NCBI RefSeq assembly: GCF_900187025.1
Contig: NZ_LT906478.1
Span: forward strand, 852,001 to 916,000
Direction: 5' to 3'
Length of the DNA stretch: 64,000 bases
Origin: Listeria ivanovii subsp. ivanovii
Lineage (GTDB): Bacteria; Bacillota; Bacilli; Lactobacillales; Listeriaceae
Numbering within the stretch: position 1 is the stretch's first letter; every line of letters starts with the position of its first letter. This document shows positions 1-10,500 of this stretch, one piece after another. The position numbers and the translations under genes were made by a program. The notes under the pieces are model-generated. The model did no database searches and was not told the origin of the DNA. It saw only the letters and a program-made list of their open reading frames with translations.

Positions 1-558
1 AAAGACTTTGAAAATTTGGAGTATCAAGGAAATATTTTTGCTCCTGAAAATAAAGATGTACTTATTTTTCCAGAAAAAATCAGTGGAAAATATTATGCTT
101 TACATCGCCCAAGCTTGAAAAGTATTGGTAATTTAGACATTTGGATTGCTTCCTCACCTGATTTACGTAGTTTTGGGGATCATCGTCATTTATTAGGTAT
201 TCGTCCTGATGGATATGACAGTGGTCGTGTTGGTGGTGGTTGTGTACCGATTAAAACAGAAGAAGGCTGGTTGATTTTATATCACGGTGCAACGGAAGAA
301 AATCGCTATGTGATGGGAGCTGCACTACTTGACTTAGCTGACCCAACAATTGTTTTAAAAAGAACAACTACACCAATTTTGGAACCAGAAGCTGATTATG
401 AAAAAAATGGTTTCTTTGGAGATGTAGTATTTGCTTGCGGGGCAATTCAAGAAGGCGATGTGCTACACATGTATTACGGAGTAGCGGATACATCAATGGC
501 TGGTTGTGATTTAAAAATAAGCGAGATTTTGCATCAGTTAGAAGTGGAAAGTAAATGA
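1..558 (+). CDS. Glycoside hydrolase family 130 phosphorylase (5' end outside window)
   Basis: The reading frame is open from base 1, so only the C-terminal part (about 185 residues) is present. The segments HRPS near the start, the DSGRVGGGCVP stretch, LILYHGA and the closing FACGAI...MYYGVADTSMA are typical of the GH130 five-bladed propeller, which phosphorolyses beta-1,4- or beta-1,2-mannosides to mannose 1-phosphate. The stop overlaps the start of the phosphohexomutase gene (ATGA), so the two are translationally coupled. The pairing makes sense, since a hexose 1-phosphate product would be fed to the mutase. The exact substrate cannot be told from this fragment. Confidence 0.85.
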   Translation, partial: KDFENLEYQGNIFAPENKDVLIFPEKISGKYYALHRPSLKSIGNLDIWIASSPDLRSFGDHRHLLGIRPDGYDSGRVGGGCVPIKTEEGWLILYHGATEENRYVMGAALLDLADPTIVLKRTTTPILEPEADYEKNGFFGDVVFACGAIQEGDVLHMYYGVADTSMAGCDLKISEILHQLEVESK

Positions 559-2228
559 CTTGGCAAAACTATTTGAAAGTTTGGCAGGAAGCTGATTTGT
601 CAGATGATTGGAAAGCTGAATTAAAGCAAGTGGAAACAGAACAAGAACGCTTTGATGGTTACTTAACTTTTGGCACTGGTGGTATGCGCGGAAAAATGGG
701 CATTGGTTCTAAAAGAATGAACATTTTTACGATTAGAAGAGTGGCTCGGGCGCTTGGTGAATATGTCGTGGCAAACGGAGGAGCAGACAGTGGTGTTGCC
801 ATTGCTTATGACTCGAGAAATAATTCGAGCCTATTTGCAAAAGAGACAGCGAAGGTTCTTTCGGCGCTAAGTGTGCGCGTCTATCTTTCCGATGCGATTC
901 GACCAACTCCAGCATTATCATTTTGCGTGCGAGAAAAAGCTGCATTTGCAGGCGTCGTTATTACCGCAAGCCACAATCCATCTATTTATAATGGTTTTAA
1001 AGTATATGATAAAAATGGTTGCCAAATAACTTTAGGTGCTGCTGAGGAAATTGCTACGTACCTAGAGCGGGTAATGAATATTTTTACAATCCCGATTCGC
1101 GAACTTCCTAACCTGTTCGTTACGCCCCTTGGAAAAGAAATGGACGATGCGTATTTAAAAGCGCTTCAAAAAGTTGTTTTCCGGCCGGATCTACTAGCAG
1201 ACTATGGGAGAGAACTAACTGTTTGTTACACACCTTTACATGGGGCTGGAAAAGAACTTGTCATGCGAGGGCTTACTGAAAACGGCTTTTCAAATGTAGC
1301 AATTGTACCAGAACAAAGTGAGCCGGATGGTAACTTTTTAACGGTAGTTTCGCCAAATCCGGAAGAAGCAAATAGTTTCGAACTTGCTAAAAAACAAGCC
1401 AAGAATATCCAAGCTGACATTATTTTAGCAACCGATCCTGATGCAGATCGTCTCGGAGTAGCAGTTTTAACTAAAAATGGCGAGTATCTAATTTTGACTG
1501 GAAATCAGTTAGGCGCGTTGTTACTTGATTATATTTTAGCTGCGAAAGCCAATTTAACATCAGAAGATACGATGATTAATACGATTGTAACTGGAGACTT
1601 GGGCGGGAAAATTGCGACTGAATACGGCATTAACCATATTCAAACACTGACTGGTTTTAAATTCATCGGTGAAAAAATCGCGGAGATGGAACAAGGACAG
1701 GAGCGGTTTGTCTTCGGTTATGAAGAAAGTTATGGCTATTTAATCGCGCCGTTTGTTCGTGATAAAGATGCAGTCCAAGCGGCATTACTCGTGTCGGAAA
1801 TGGCTCTTTACTATAAAAAAAAAGGCACTACCTTGCTGCAGAAATTAACCCTTTTATATGAAAAATATGGATATCACGAAGAATTGTTGCATACAATAAC
1901 ACTCGAAAGCGTTAATGGGAAAGAGAAGATGACCCAAGTAATGGAAATGTTACGTAAGCAGCCAATGTTTATTCCAGAGATAAGCGTAATGGAAGATTTT
2001 GAGGCAAGCGAACGCGTTAATCTCACAAATGGTAAAGTTTCACGAATCAATTTACCAAAAGAAAATGTCTTAAAATTTTATTTGAAAAACAATTCTTGGT
2101 TTGCGATTCGACCATCAGGAACAGAACCAAAATGCAAAATTTATTTCCAAAGCATAGGTGAAACGAAAGAAATCGCCGAAAAAATGATGAAAGATTTGAA
2201 AAAAGAGATTTTAACTTTATGGAATTAA
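555..2228 (+). CDS. Phosphoglucomutase/phosphomannomutase
   Basis: A 557-residue alpha-D-phosphohexomutase, the usual length for the PgcA-type enzymes of Firmicutes, interconverting hexose 1- and 6-phosphates. Visible landmarks in order are the FGTGGMRGKMG N-terminal motif, the phosphoserine loop TASHNPSIYNGFKVY, the metal-binding loop ATDPDADRLG, the sugar-binding FGYEESYGY and the phosphate-binding RPSGTEPKCKIY near the end. The ATG overlaps the stop of the GH130 gene by four bases, so it is the second gene of that operon. A terminator follows at once. Whether glucose or mannose phosphate is preferred is not visible. Confidence 0.93.
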   Translation: MTWQNYLKVWQEADLSDDWKAELKQVETEQERFDGYLTFGTGGMRGKMGIGSKRMNIFTIRRVARALGEYVVANGGADSGVAIAYDSRNNSSLFAKETAKVLSALSVRVYLSDAIRPTPALSFCVREKAAFAGVVITASHNPSIYNGFKVYDKNGCQITLGAAEEIATYLERVMNIFTIPIRELPNLFVTPLGKEMDDAYLKALQKVVFRPDLLADYGRELTVCYTPLHGAGKELVMRGLTENGFSNVAIVPEQSEPDGNFLTVVSPNPEEANSFELAKKQAKNIQADIILATDPDADRLGVAVLTKNGEYLILTGNQLGALLLDYILAAKANLTSEDTMINTIVTGDLGGKIATEYGINHIQTLTGFKFIGEKIAEMEQGQERFVFGYEESYGYLIAPFVRDKDAVQAALLVSEMALYYKKKGTTLLQKLTLLYEKYGYHEELLHTITLESVNGKEKMTQVMEMLRKQPMFIPEISVMEDFEASERVNLTNGKVSRINLPKENVLKFYLKNNSWFAIRPSGTEPKCKIYFQSIGETKEIAEKMMKDLKKEILTLWN

Positions 2229-2229
2229 G

Positions 2230-2275
2230 AAATAGCTGGAAATCAACTTCTCATGATTTTCAGCTATTTTGAAAA
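2230..2275 (+). terminator. Terminator after phosphohexomutase
   Basis: AATAGCTG and CAGCTATT arms enclose the shorter AAATCA/TGATTT pairing and are followed by TTTTG. This ends the GH130-mutase operon. Confidence 0.7.
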
Positions 2276-2460
2276 GAAAAAGTAGATTAAAAAAACTAAA
2301 AGCCACTGATAGACGTACAATTAAGCAATAAATAGTTTTTTTATTCGATAATAACGTTCAATTATAAGCTTTTGACGTTGAAAAGAAATGATTAGTATGT
2401 TATGATGATAGATGGAAGTTTATTAGGTTTATATTTAGCCTAGTGATTAATGAGGGCTTT

Positions 2461-2690
2461 TTTATTTGATGCGTTAGAACTGCTATAATGGCAGAGAAAA
2501 TTTCTGATGCCGTGAATCATTTTGCTTGGTGCGCCCAGGCTTTTCTATTGCAGAAAAATGAAAATGAAAGATAGCAGTTTTCATAAAAACAGCTGCAAAT
2601 GAACAGACAAACAATCGTAATAAGCGTATTGTGATGAATTATAAAAGTAGCTCTCCTACCAAACTTTAAACAGGTAAAGGAGAAATGACA
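2461..2690 (+). promoter_or_regulatory. cshA promoter and long 5' leader
   Basis: The 460-base gap before cshA holds an extended -10 (TGCTATAAT, hexamer 2484-2489) with a weak -35 near 2461. Transcription would start near 2496, giving a leader of about 190 bases before the SD at 2677-2682. The leader contains several partial hairpins and no convincing ORF. Long leaders are usual for cold-induced helicase mRNAs. I see no riboswitch class I recognise. A weak hairpin with a T-run at about 2428-2467 may be an upstream terminator. Confidence 0.5.
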
Positions 2691-4259
2691 TTGACAAAAT
2701 TTTCGGAGTTCGGACTGGACGAAAAAATTGTAAAATCAGTAAATCGGATGGGGTTTGAAGAAGCAACGCCAATCCAAGAAAAAACAATTCCACTAGGACT
2801 AGCAGGTAAAGACTTAATCGGACAAGCACAAACAGGTACTGGTAAAACAGCCGCTTTTGGTCTACCAATGATTCACAAAATTGACCAAAAAAGTAATAAC
2901 GTACAAGCTTTAATTATCGCTCCAACGCGGGAACTTGCAATCCAAGTTTCAGAAGAGCTTTATAAACTTAGCTATGACAAACATGTACGTGTGCTAGCGG
3001 TTTACGGGGGTAGTGATATCAGCCGTCAAATCCGTTCACTTAAGAAAAAACCACAAATCGTAGTTGGTACGCCAGGACGTATTTTGGATCATATTAACCG
3101 TCGCACACTGAAACTAGACAACGTGGAAACACTTGTACTAGATGAAGCAGACGAAATGCTAAACATGGGCTTCATTGACGATATTGAAACTATCCTCAAA
3201 GAAGTACCAGCAGAACGTCAAACATTACTATTTTCTGCAACAATGCCTGATCCAATTCGCCGTATTGGTGAACGTTTCATGCATAGCCCAGAACTTATTC
3301 GTATTAAAGCGAAAGAAATGACTGCACTATTAATCGAACAATTCTTCGTAAAAGTGCACGAAAAAGAAAAATTTGACGTATTATCTCGTTTGCTAGACGT
3401 ACAAGCACCAGAACTTGCGATTGTTTTTGGTCGTACAAAACGTCGCGTAGATGAATTATCTCGTGCGCTTGATATGCGTGGTTATGTAGCTGAGGGTATC
3501 CACGGCGACTTAACACAAGCAAAACGTATGAGCGTACTGCGCAAATTTAAAGAAGGAAAAATTGATGTTCTAGTTGCAACAGACGTAGCAGCACGTGGAC
3601 TTGATATTTCCGGCGTAACACATGTATATAACTATGACATCCCTCAAGATCCAGAAAGCTATGTTCACCGTATTGGTCGTACTGGTCGTGCTGGTAAAGA
3701 AGGTATGGCAATTACATTCGTACAACCTCGTGAAATGGGTTACCTGCGTATCGTAGAAGAAACAACGAAAAAACGTATGCAGCCACTTCAAGCTCCTACT
3801 TGGGACGAAGCTTTTGCAGGTCAATTACGTGTAGCAACAGAAAAAATTCAAGAAGCAATTACAGAAGAAAATCTTGCTGATTACAAAACGTTTGCTAATG
3901 AATTATTAGAAAAATATGATGCAACAGACATCGCAGCAGCAATGCTTAAAATGCTAGCTAAAGAACCAGACAAAACACCAGTTCATATTACCGAAGAACG
4001 CCCATTACCATCTCGTGGTGGTGGCGGCTACAAAGGTAAAGGTGGAAATGGTAAAGGCGGCAAAGGTGGCGGCGGCTATCGCGGCGGAAGCGGCAAAGGC
4101 GGAAGCTATCGCGATCGTAATAACAGTGGCAAAGGTCGTCGTAGTGGCGGCGGTTCCGGAAACGGTTCTGGCGGTGGAAATCGCGATCGTCGTGGAAACG
4201 GCGAACAACGTCCAAGTGGTGGCGGAAACAAAGGAAGCTACTCACAAAAATCTAAATAA
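2691..4259 (+). CDS. cshA: DEAD-box ATP-dependent RNA helicase CshA
   Basis: RNA helicase with all core motifs in order: Q motif (GFEEATPIQ), I (AQTGTGKT), Ia (PTRELA), GG, Ib (TPGR), II (DEAD), III (SAT), then domain 2 with IV (VFGRT), V ([10 protein letters not shown]) and VI (HRIGRTGR). The C-terminal 80 residues are a Gly/Arg/Lys-rich tail that should bind RNA. The family acts in ribosome assembly, mRNA decay with the degradosome, and cold growth. I place the start at TTG 2691 (MTKFSEFG) because the SD AAGGAG at 2677-2682 is eight bases away. The in-frame ATG at 2685 is only two bases from it. Length is about 522 residues. Confidence 0.93.
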   Translation: MTKFSEFGLDEKIVKSVNRMGFEEATPIQEKTIPLGLAGKDLIGQAQTGTGKTAAFGLPMIHKIDQKSNNVQALIIAPTRELAIQVSEELYKLSYDKHVRVLAVYGGSDISRQIRSLKKKPQIVVGTPGRILDHINRRTLKLDNVETLVLDEADEMLNMGFIDDIETILKEVPAERQTLLFSATMPDPIRRIGERFMHSPELIRIKAKEMTALLIEQFFVKVHEKEKFDVLSRLLDVQAPELAIVFGRTKRRVDELSRALDMRGYVAEGIHGDLTQAKRMSVLRKFKEGKIDVLVATDVAARGLDISGVTHVYNYDIPQDPESYVHRIGRTGRAGKEGMAITFVQPREMGYLRIVEETTKKRMQPLQAPTWDEAFAGQLRVATEKIQEAITEENLADYKTFANELLEKYDATDIAAAMLKMLAKEPDKTPVHITEERPLPSRGGGGYKGKGGNGKGGKGGGGYRGGSGKGGSYRDRNNSGKGRRSGGGSGNGSGGGNRDRRGNGEQRPSGGGNKGSYSQKSK

Positions 4260-4316
4260 GTTTAAGAGTCAAGCTAACAAAAACTTAATATGTATTCCAA
4301 AGTGGAATCGAGAATT

Positions 4317-4376
4317 AAAACAGGCTAATTTGAATTCGGTGGAGAACCGTTTTCAGACCAGCCTGTTTTTCTTTTA
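4317..4376 (+). terminator. cshA terminator
   Basis: AAACAGGCT at 4318 pairs with AGCCTGTTT at 4360, followed by TTCTTTT. The loop is long and itself partly paired. Confidence 0.7.
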
Positions 4377-4390
4377 TTAAATTTTTATAC

Positions 4391-4480
4391 TTATTGTACG
4401 ATTAAGCTATTTTCTGCTACGATGTCATGTCGTAGATTCTCATGTTGTTTGTTACTTTGACTTTTTTCTAGTTGGGAGAC
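4391..4480 (-). pseudogene. 3' tail remnant of a third M60 protease gene
   Basis: Read on the minus strand this gives 29 codons and a TAA, ending in IVAENSLIVQ. The second M60 gene in this window ends in VVAENCLIVQ, and the bases around the stop (TTATTGTACGATTAAGC on the plus strand) are identical at 4391 and 7541. Upstream the similarity fades into K-Q-x-EN-like matches and a stop. I read it as the last scrap of another paralogue, left after deletion or recombination. The 185 bases between cshA and the intact M60 gene hold nothing else that I can name. Confidence 0.6.
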
Positions 4481-4565
4481 TTAATAGGTTTGTAAAGTTC
4501 TAATTCGCTAATGCAAGACATTTGAAAGGAATTAGTCTCAAGTATTATTTGCTCGAGATTTTTGT

Positions 4566-7217
4566 TTAGTTCACTATTTTTAGACCATTAGTAGTTACTT
4601 GATACGTTACTCCTTCATTTAATTGAAAACCACTTTTTTCTGTATCTTCATTTATTATGATAAGACGCTCACCAAATGCTTCTTTATGAGTAACAACGAT
4701 GAGATTTCCAACTGCAATATTTACACTACTCTCTGATGCAGCAGCATAACCACGCCCGTTAAACTCTTTATTGAAAATTTCTCGGTCATCATTGTTAATG
4801 ATTTTTATAGAAGCGTATGTGTCTGGGAAGTACCAATGCGGTTCACCAGCATTTTGTTTAATGGTAGCTTTATTTGTGTTTAGATCAATATTCAAATCGG
4901 CAAACTCCCATTCTGTAATCCCATTTAGTTGGAACTTAAATCGTTTACCATCTAGGAGATTTTGTACGCTTTCATCTTTGATTACAAACAAATCGGCATA
5001 CTCTTCTTGGTACTTACTTTTATCTGAGTCTGTATCTGGTAAATAGTTAATCCCTTTTTCGAGTCTTGTTTTTGAAATACTGTAATTGGCATTTTTAATG
5101 GTATCATTGTTTCTAATATTTGTTGCTAGGCTAACTAGATTTGTTTTGTAGTTTGTTAATGCATCTTGTTCGGTAAAACCTGTTGCGGTATTCGTAAGTC
5201 CATATTTAGTTACCTTAAATGTTTGATTTATTGCTTTTGTGTCGAGTAACTTATCTGGTGCGCCTGCAATGCCTAAACGACTGGGCTCTTTATGCATCAC
5301 TTTAATCGTATAATTAGGCTTAATAACTGTTTCTAATTGCTCAATTAATGTTATTTTACCATTTACTACTTTATTGAACACAGATTGGTTTTGTTCATTG
5401 AGTACTTCAATAGAAGCGTAGGCACTCTCAAAATAAGGATGGGGAGAACTTTTGGATACATTTATTTTGAGACTTTCACTTTCAGGATCAGCTGTCGCAG
5501 TCATAAATATCTCGTCGGCAATTCCTTTAAATATGAATTGCTCTTTTCCAATGGTAGAGGTTTTTAGCTCGTTCATCGTAATAGCTGTATTATTTGTTTG
5601 GTCTGAGACAGCCAAATAATTAGTGCTAGGTTCATACAAACGGCTAGTTCCTGTTGGAATCTCTAATGAGTAAATCCCAATAGGCATATTTTCAAGTGTA
5701 ATAGTTGGTGATGCAAGTTTGATTTTTCGAATAACCTCTGAACCATCTTTTATTACTAGTGTTTTCCCTTTAATTTGTTCAAAATCATCTATTTCTAATT
5801 GTAGATTCATTGTTTTTGTTACTTTGTATTTACTTAGTTGACTGTTGCTTACTAATCCCCATTTTGAATTTAACTTAATATCCTTTCTTGCTGTTTGCAG
5901 ATTATTACCAGAAAGTAGTGAGGCTAATGGATAAACTGCTTTATTTCCTGAATATAAGTTTTCTTCTTTCTGTTTATCAGACATCGTACCTCTTACTAGT
6001 TCTATGAAAGGCGTAAAGTCATACTTACTTGTTTCTCCAAAATACTTGCTGACTAAATCTAATGCTAAATCATTGTTAGTTATTGTACCTGCATTCGCGG
6101 CCGTACGGTAAGCTTGATAAAAGTGTGTAAATGCTGAATCACCAGCTTTATCTTTCATCAGTACCATCATGTAAAGTTTATCTCGTAAATCCCAATCTTG
6201 TGCAGGTGTTTTGGTTGTATAAACATTGTCTTCGAAAATATCTTCACGATAGGGAACATTTCCATAAAAAAGCCAACTTTTATCAGTATAATCATCTCCA
6301 TACATTCTCTGTTGCATGGTATCTGCATATATATTATTCCATACCTCAACCAGATAAAATGTATTATCTCTTGCAAAGGTTCCTTCATAACCATGTCCGA
6401 TTTCATGTAGTCCACCCCAACCAGGTTTTAGCCAGAAATCAATAACAGATGAACTTGTTTCAGCAGTGTACTCTCCTCCATAATATCCACCACCAAATCC
6501 ATGTTTATCCGCTTTTGCAAAATAACGGTTGGGGATATTTTTATCGGTTATATTTTCTGGTGTAAATGAGATTCCTTCAAGTTCATTATATGTTTTAAAC
6601 AGGCTGTCATAATAAGCAAATAAATCATTAATAGAACTAAAGTCATCCATTTTTTTTAAATAGGCTTTGTCATTTTTGGGTACTAAAATCTGGATGTATT
6701 GGTTACTAATTAATCCAAATGCCGAATCATTTGCATCCCACTTTTGAAAAAAATTCGTTTCATTGTCGCCTTGTTTAAATACGGGTAAGTCTTTTGCATT
6801 TGCACTTACTTTATATTCTACTGTTGGTGCTACGCTTGTAAATGTTGTTATAATAAACGGTACTGTTTCAGTAGTTGCGGTGACTTTTACCCATGAGCTA
6901 CCTACAGTAGAAGTCTGTTCGGTATTTCTATCATCATTCAATAAATCTAACGTAAGATTTTCTTTGAAGTTTGGATTGGTTTGGCGAATCTCGATTGTAG
7001 CATCTTTTGGTAGGACCACGCCTAAATCTTGGCGGTCGTGATTCACACCTTTTGAAACTCCTGTGTTAAATATCCATGTTGGTCGCTCCAAAGTATTCAA
7101 TTTTTTAATCGTTGTTGCCTCCTCTGCATCCGCTTTCAAACCACCTAGTGAAAAAACTCCTACTAACACCATTAGAAAAACAGTTGCCAAAACTCCTTTG
7201 GCTTTTTTTCCCCACAT
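4566..7217 (-). CDS. Secreted M60 (enhancin-like) metalloprotease
   Basis: An 883-residue secreted protein. Residues 1-32 form a Sec signal peptide (hydrophobic core, then ADA|EEA). An N-terminal accessory domain is followed by the peptidase core with the zinc motif HEIGH (271-275) and a third ligand Glu 15 residues later (E291 of EVWNN), the gluzincin HExxH-x(8-28)-E pattern of family M60, whose members cleave mucin-type glycoproteins. The C-terminal half holds two modules with the pattern F-x-GI-x-D/E ... PH-x-YF-x-x-xYASI ... HKE, as in the mucin/carbohydrate-binding module of enhancins. No LPXTG or other wall anchor is present, so it is probably released. SD GGAAGAG precedes ATG 7217. A damaged paralogue lies directly upstream. 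A role against host or insect mucus is inference. Confidence 0.85.
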   Translation of the reverse strand: MWGKKAKGVLATVFLMVLVGVFSLGGLKADAEEATTIKKLNTLERPTWIFNTGVSKGVNHDRQDLGVVLPKDATIEIRQTNPNFKENLTLDLLNDDRNTEQTSTVGSSWVKVTATTETVPFIITTFTSVAPTVEYKVSANAKDLPVFKQGDNETNFFQKWDANDSAFGLISNQYIQILVPKNDKAYLKKMDDFSSINDLFAYYDSLFKTYNELEGISFTPENITDKNIPNRYFAKADKHGFGGGYYGGEYTAETSSSVIDFWLKPGWGGLHEIGHGYEGTFARDNTFYLVEVWNNIYADTMQQRMYGDDYTDKSWLFYGNVPYREDIFEDNVYTTKTPAQDWDLRDKLYMMVLMKDKAGDSAFTHFYQAYRTAANAGTITNNDLALDLVSKYFGETSKYDFTPFIELVRGTMSDKQKEENLYSGNKAVYPLASLLSGNNLQTARKDIKLNSKWGLVSNSQLSKYKVTKTMNLQLEIDDFEQIKGKTLVIKDGSEVIRKIKLASPTITLENMPIGIYSLEIPTGTSRLYEPSTNYLAVSDQTNNTAITMNELKTSTIGKEQFIFKGIADEIFMTATADPESESLKINVSKSSPHPYFESAYASIEVLNEQNQSVFNKVVNGKITLIEQLETVIKPNYTIKVMHKEPSRLGIAGAPDKLLDTKAINQTFKVTKYGLTNTATGFTEQDALTNYKTNLVSLATNIRNNDTIKNANYSISKTRLEKGINYLPDTDSDKSKYQEEYADLFVIKDESVQNLLDGKRFKFQLNGITEWEFADLNIDLNTNKATIKQNAGEPHWYFPDTYASIKIINNDDREIFNKEFNGRGYAAASESSVNIAVGNLIVVTHKEAFGERLIIINEDTEKSGFQLNEGVTYQVTTNGLKIVN

Positions 7218-7233
7218 AATTAACTCTTCCTTC

Positions 7234-7257
7234 TATAATTTATTATGTGACTATGCG
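7234..7257 (-). promoter_or_regulatory. Leader/promoter element shared by the two M60 genes
   Basis: The sequence TTCTATAATTTATTATGTGACTATGCG, beginning about 15 bases before the start codon, recurs with few changes in front of the second M60 gene (11026-11053). Both contain a TATAAT-like hexamer reading toward the gene. No good -35 is seen, so an activator is possible. The remaining intergenic bases up to 7454 hold no gene. Confidence 0.4.
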
Positions 7258-7454
7258 TTAGTAATAGCCTAGGTGCATTTTGCGATTATTCTCGCATAGC
7301 ACGCCATTATAATAGCATATCAATTATATTAATAATAGCTTTTTGAAAGCAAATTTTTGTCAACTATTTTAGGGGTTTTATAATGCTAAAGGAGGTGGGG
7401 AAAGGGGGAATTAACAAGCATTTTAGCATTTAAAGCCTGTATATCAAATTAAAA

Positions 7455-7498
7455 TTGGCTGGCATGAAAGCGGTGGTTACCGGATTCATGCCAGCCAA
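7455..7498 (-). terminator. Terminator of the second M60 gene
   Basis: Perfect 14-bp stem (TTGGCTGGCATGAA and its complement, 7455-7468 and 7485-7498) with a 16-base loop. On the minus strand it is followed by TTTTAATTT. Confidence 0.75.
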
Positions 7499-7540
7499 AA
7501 AGTTGCATTAATTAAAATGAACAATCGTATTTCTGTCTGT

Positions 7541-10500
7541 TTATTGTACGATTAAGCAATTTTCAGCTACGACGAATTCATTTTCAGCTTGCATTTTATA
7601 GGTTGCTTTCGTCTCGCTATCTGTTACGACAAATCGGTTCTTTGATGCTTCTCGGTGGTTAATTTTGATTTTATAACCCGTCTTAATTGGGATATCAGTT
7701 GATTCTGCTTTTAAAAGTACGTTTCCAATAAAGTTCTTTGTATAAACTATTTTTCCTTCTGCATCACTTATTTCTAGGCTTGCATAAGTATTGGAGAAGT
7801 AAGAATGTGGTGTTCTTGCTAGAACCTTTAATTGTAATAGATTCTTCTCTCTATCTAGATGCATTGTAGCAAAGTGATAGCTACTGATTCCCTTAAAGGC
7901 AAAATCAATATTTGAACCATATAGCTTCGTTTTTGTGGAACTATCAGGTATTGGAATGTCTGACAATGTCTTTTTATCTAATCCATTTTCATTAATTTGA
8001 TATACATTTTGGGTTAATAGTTTGCTTTTTTCTCCTTTATCAACACTCATTAGCAATCGATCTTTTCCTTCAAGGTGATTCAAGATGATATAATATCCGG
8101 CTTCTAATTTAATGTTTTTCAAAACGGCTTCTGTATCTTTGTTTCCAATCATTTCATAATTATAAACTTCAATGCCATCTTGATCTCTCACTTGTAGAGA
8201 TGCGTAGGATGCTTTATCCTCAAAATAGGGATGTGGGCTGTCAGTTTTTTTAGTAAAGGAAAATTGCATAGTTGGAATATCTATGGATAAATCAGCAAAA
8301 TTGTAATCTCCTAGTCCAAGGAAATGGAAATCGAATTTTTTTCCAATAATATCAGCAAGGTGAGGTATAGGTATTTCTGTAGGCCTCATTTTTTCTAGAC
8401 CGCTAGAAGTTACTAGATAAGTGACTTCTTGCTCTTTTTGGTAACCATTCTCACCTGTTTGTTCATTTGTTATGAAAAGGCGTTTATCTTGTGCGTCTTT
8501 GTGCATGATTGTGATGAAATTGCCAATCGCAATATTCACTCTGTCCACGGATGGAATAGCTGAATCACTTCCATTAAAATCTTTATTGAAAATTTCTTTA
8601 CCTTTAGTGTCATTGATTTTGATATTGGCATAGGTGCCTTTAAAATATAAATTTGGTATCCCAGCTTTTTGTTCAATAATGGCATTTTTGGAGTCTAGAT
8701 TGACACTGAGACTAGCAAATCTCCACTCATCAAGACCTCTTAATTGGAACTTGAATTGTTCGCCATCTAAGATATTTTGTTTAATTGCAAGTAAATCTGA
8801 ATATTTCTTTTGGTACTCCAGTTTATCTGCTTCTGGTAAATAATCAATCCCTTTTCTTAGCTGTGTTTTGGAAAGGCTATACTCTGTATTTTTAAGCGCA
8901 TTATTATTTTTAATATTTGTTGCGAAATTATCTAACTTTGCTTTGAAATGTATTAATGCATCTTGAGCATTAACACCTGTTGCAGCATTGGTAAGGCCAT
9001 ATTTAGTTACCGTAAATGTTTGCTCTGTAGCACGAGTATTGACTAATTTATTTGGAGAATTTGTAATGCTGAAACGACTTGGTTCTTTGTGCATAATTTT
9101 GATAGTATAACCTGGCTTAATGATTGTTTCTAATTTCTCAACTGTTGTAAGTTTACCGTTTGTTTCCTTTTTCAGTACGGATTGCCCTTGTTCATTGAGC
9201 ACTTCAATAGAAGCATACTCATTTTTGAAATAAGCATGGGGCGATGTACTGGATACATTTAATTTCAGGTTCCCTTGTTCGATATCTACATTTGCAGTCA
9301 TAAATAGGACATCTCCTAGTCCTTTAAACTGCAATTCCTGTAATCCGATGGTAGAGGTCTTCAACTCATTTAGCGTAATAACAGCATTTTTTGTTTGATC
9401 TGAGACGGATAAATAGTTAGATGTTACTTCATAGAAGCGACTAACTCCTGTGGGAACATCCAATGAGTAAATTCCTACGGGCATATTTTTTAATGTAATA
9501 GTTGGTGTTGTAATCTTGGTTTCTCGAACAATATCAGCACCATCTTTTATTTTTAGTGTTTTTCCCTTAATCTGTTCAAAATCATTAATTGCGAATTGAA
9601 TATTTATTGTTTTTGTTAATTTATATTTATCCAATTGACTATTGCTTACTAAGCCCCATTTTGTGTCTAACTTGATATCATTTCTTGCTGTTTCCAGATT
9701 ACTGTCAGAAAGTAGAGAGGCTAGAGGATAAACAGCCTTATTTCCGGAATATAAATTGTCTTCCTTTTGTTTAGGGGACATGGAACCTGCTACAAGCTCA
9801 ATGAAAGGAGTAAAGTTATAGTGACTTGTTTCACCAAAGTATTTACTAATCAAGTCAAGTAGTAGGGGATTAGTATCTAATGTTCCTTCGTTTGCAGCGG
9901 CACGGTAAGCTTGGTTGAAATGTGTAAATGCTTCATTACCAGCTTTATCTTTCATCATTACAAGCATATATAGTTTATCTGCCAAATCCCAAGTTTTAAT
10001 AGGTGCTTTTTTCGTATACACGTTTTTTTCGAATAGTCCTTCACGACTGGGAACATTTCCATAAAAGAGCCAACCTTTAGTATAATTGTCTCCAAGCATT
10101 TTTTGTTCCATTGTATTTGCATAAATATTGTTCCAAACTTCACCCGGACCAAATGTAGAATCATTCATAAAATTACCTTGATAGCCGTGTGCAATCTCAT
10201 GTAGTCCACCCCAACCAGGTTTTAGCCAGAATTCAGCAACAGATGGACTTTTTTCTGCAGTGTAATCTCCCGAATAGTATGCTGAGCCACCACCACTCTT
10301 ATCCGCTTTTGCAAAATAACGGTTGGGAATATTTTTATCCGTAGCTTTTTGCGGTGTGAAAGAGAGACCATTTAATTCATTATATGTTTCAAACATGGTG
10401 TCGTAATATGCTAGTAAAGCATCAATAGATTTAAAGTCATTCATTTTTTTTAAATAAGGCTCATCATTTACTGGAACTAAAATCTGGATATATTTATTGC

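Noticed and set aside
4015-4380. Overlapping frames in the Gly-rich 3' end of cshA
   Set aside because: Low-complexity repeats of GGC-type codons open other frames; no SD and no family.
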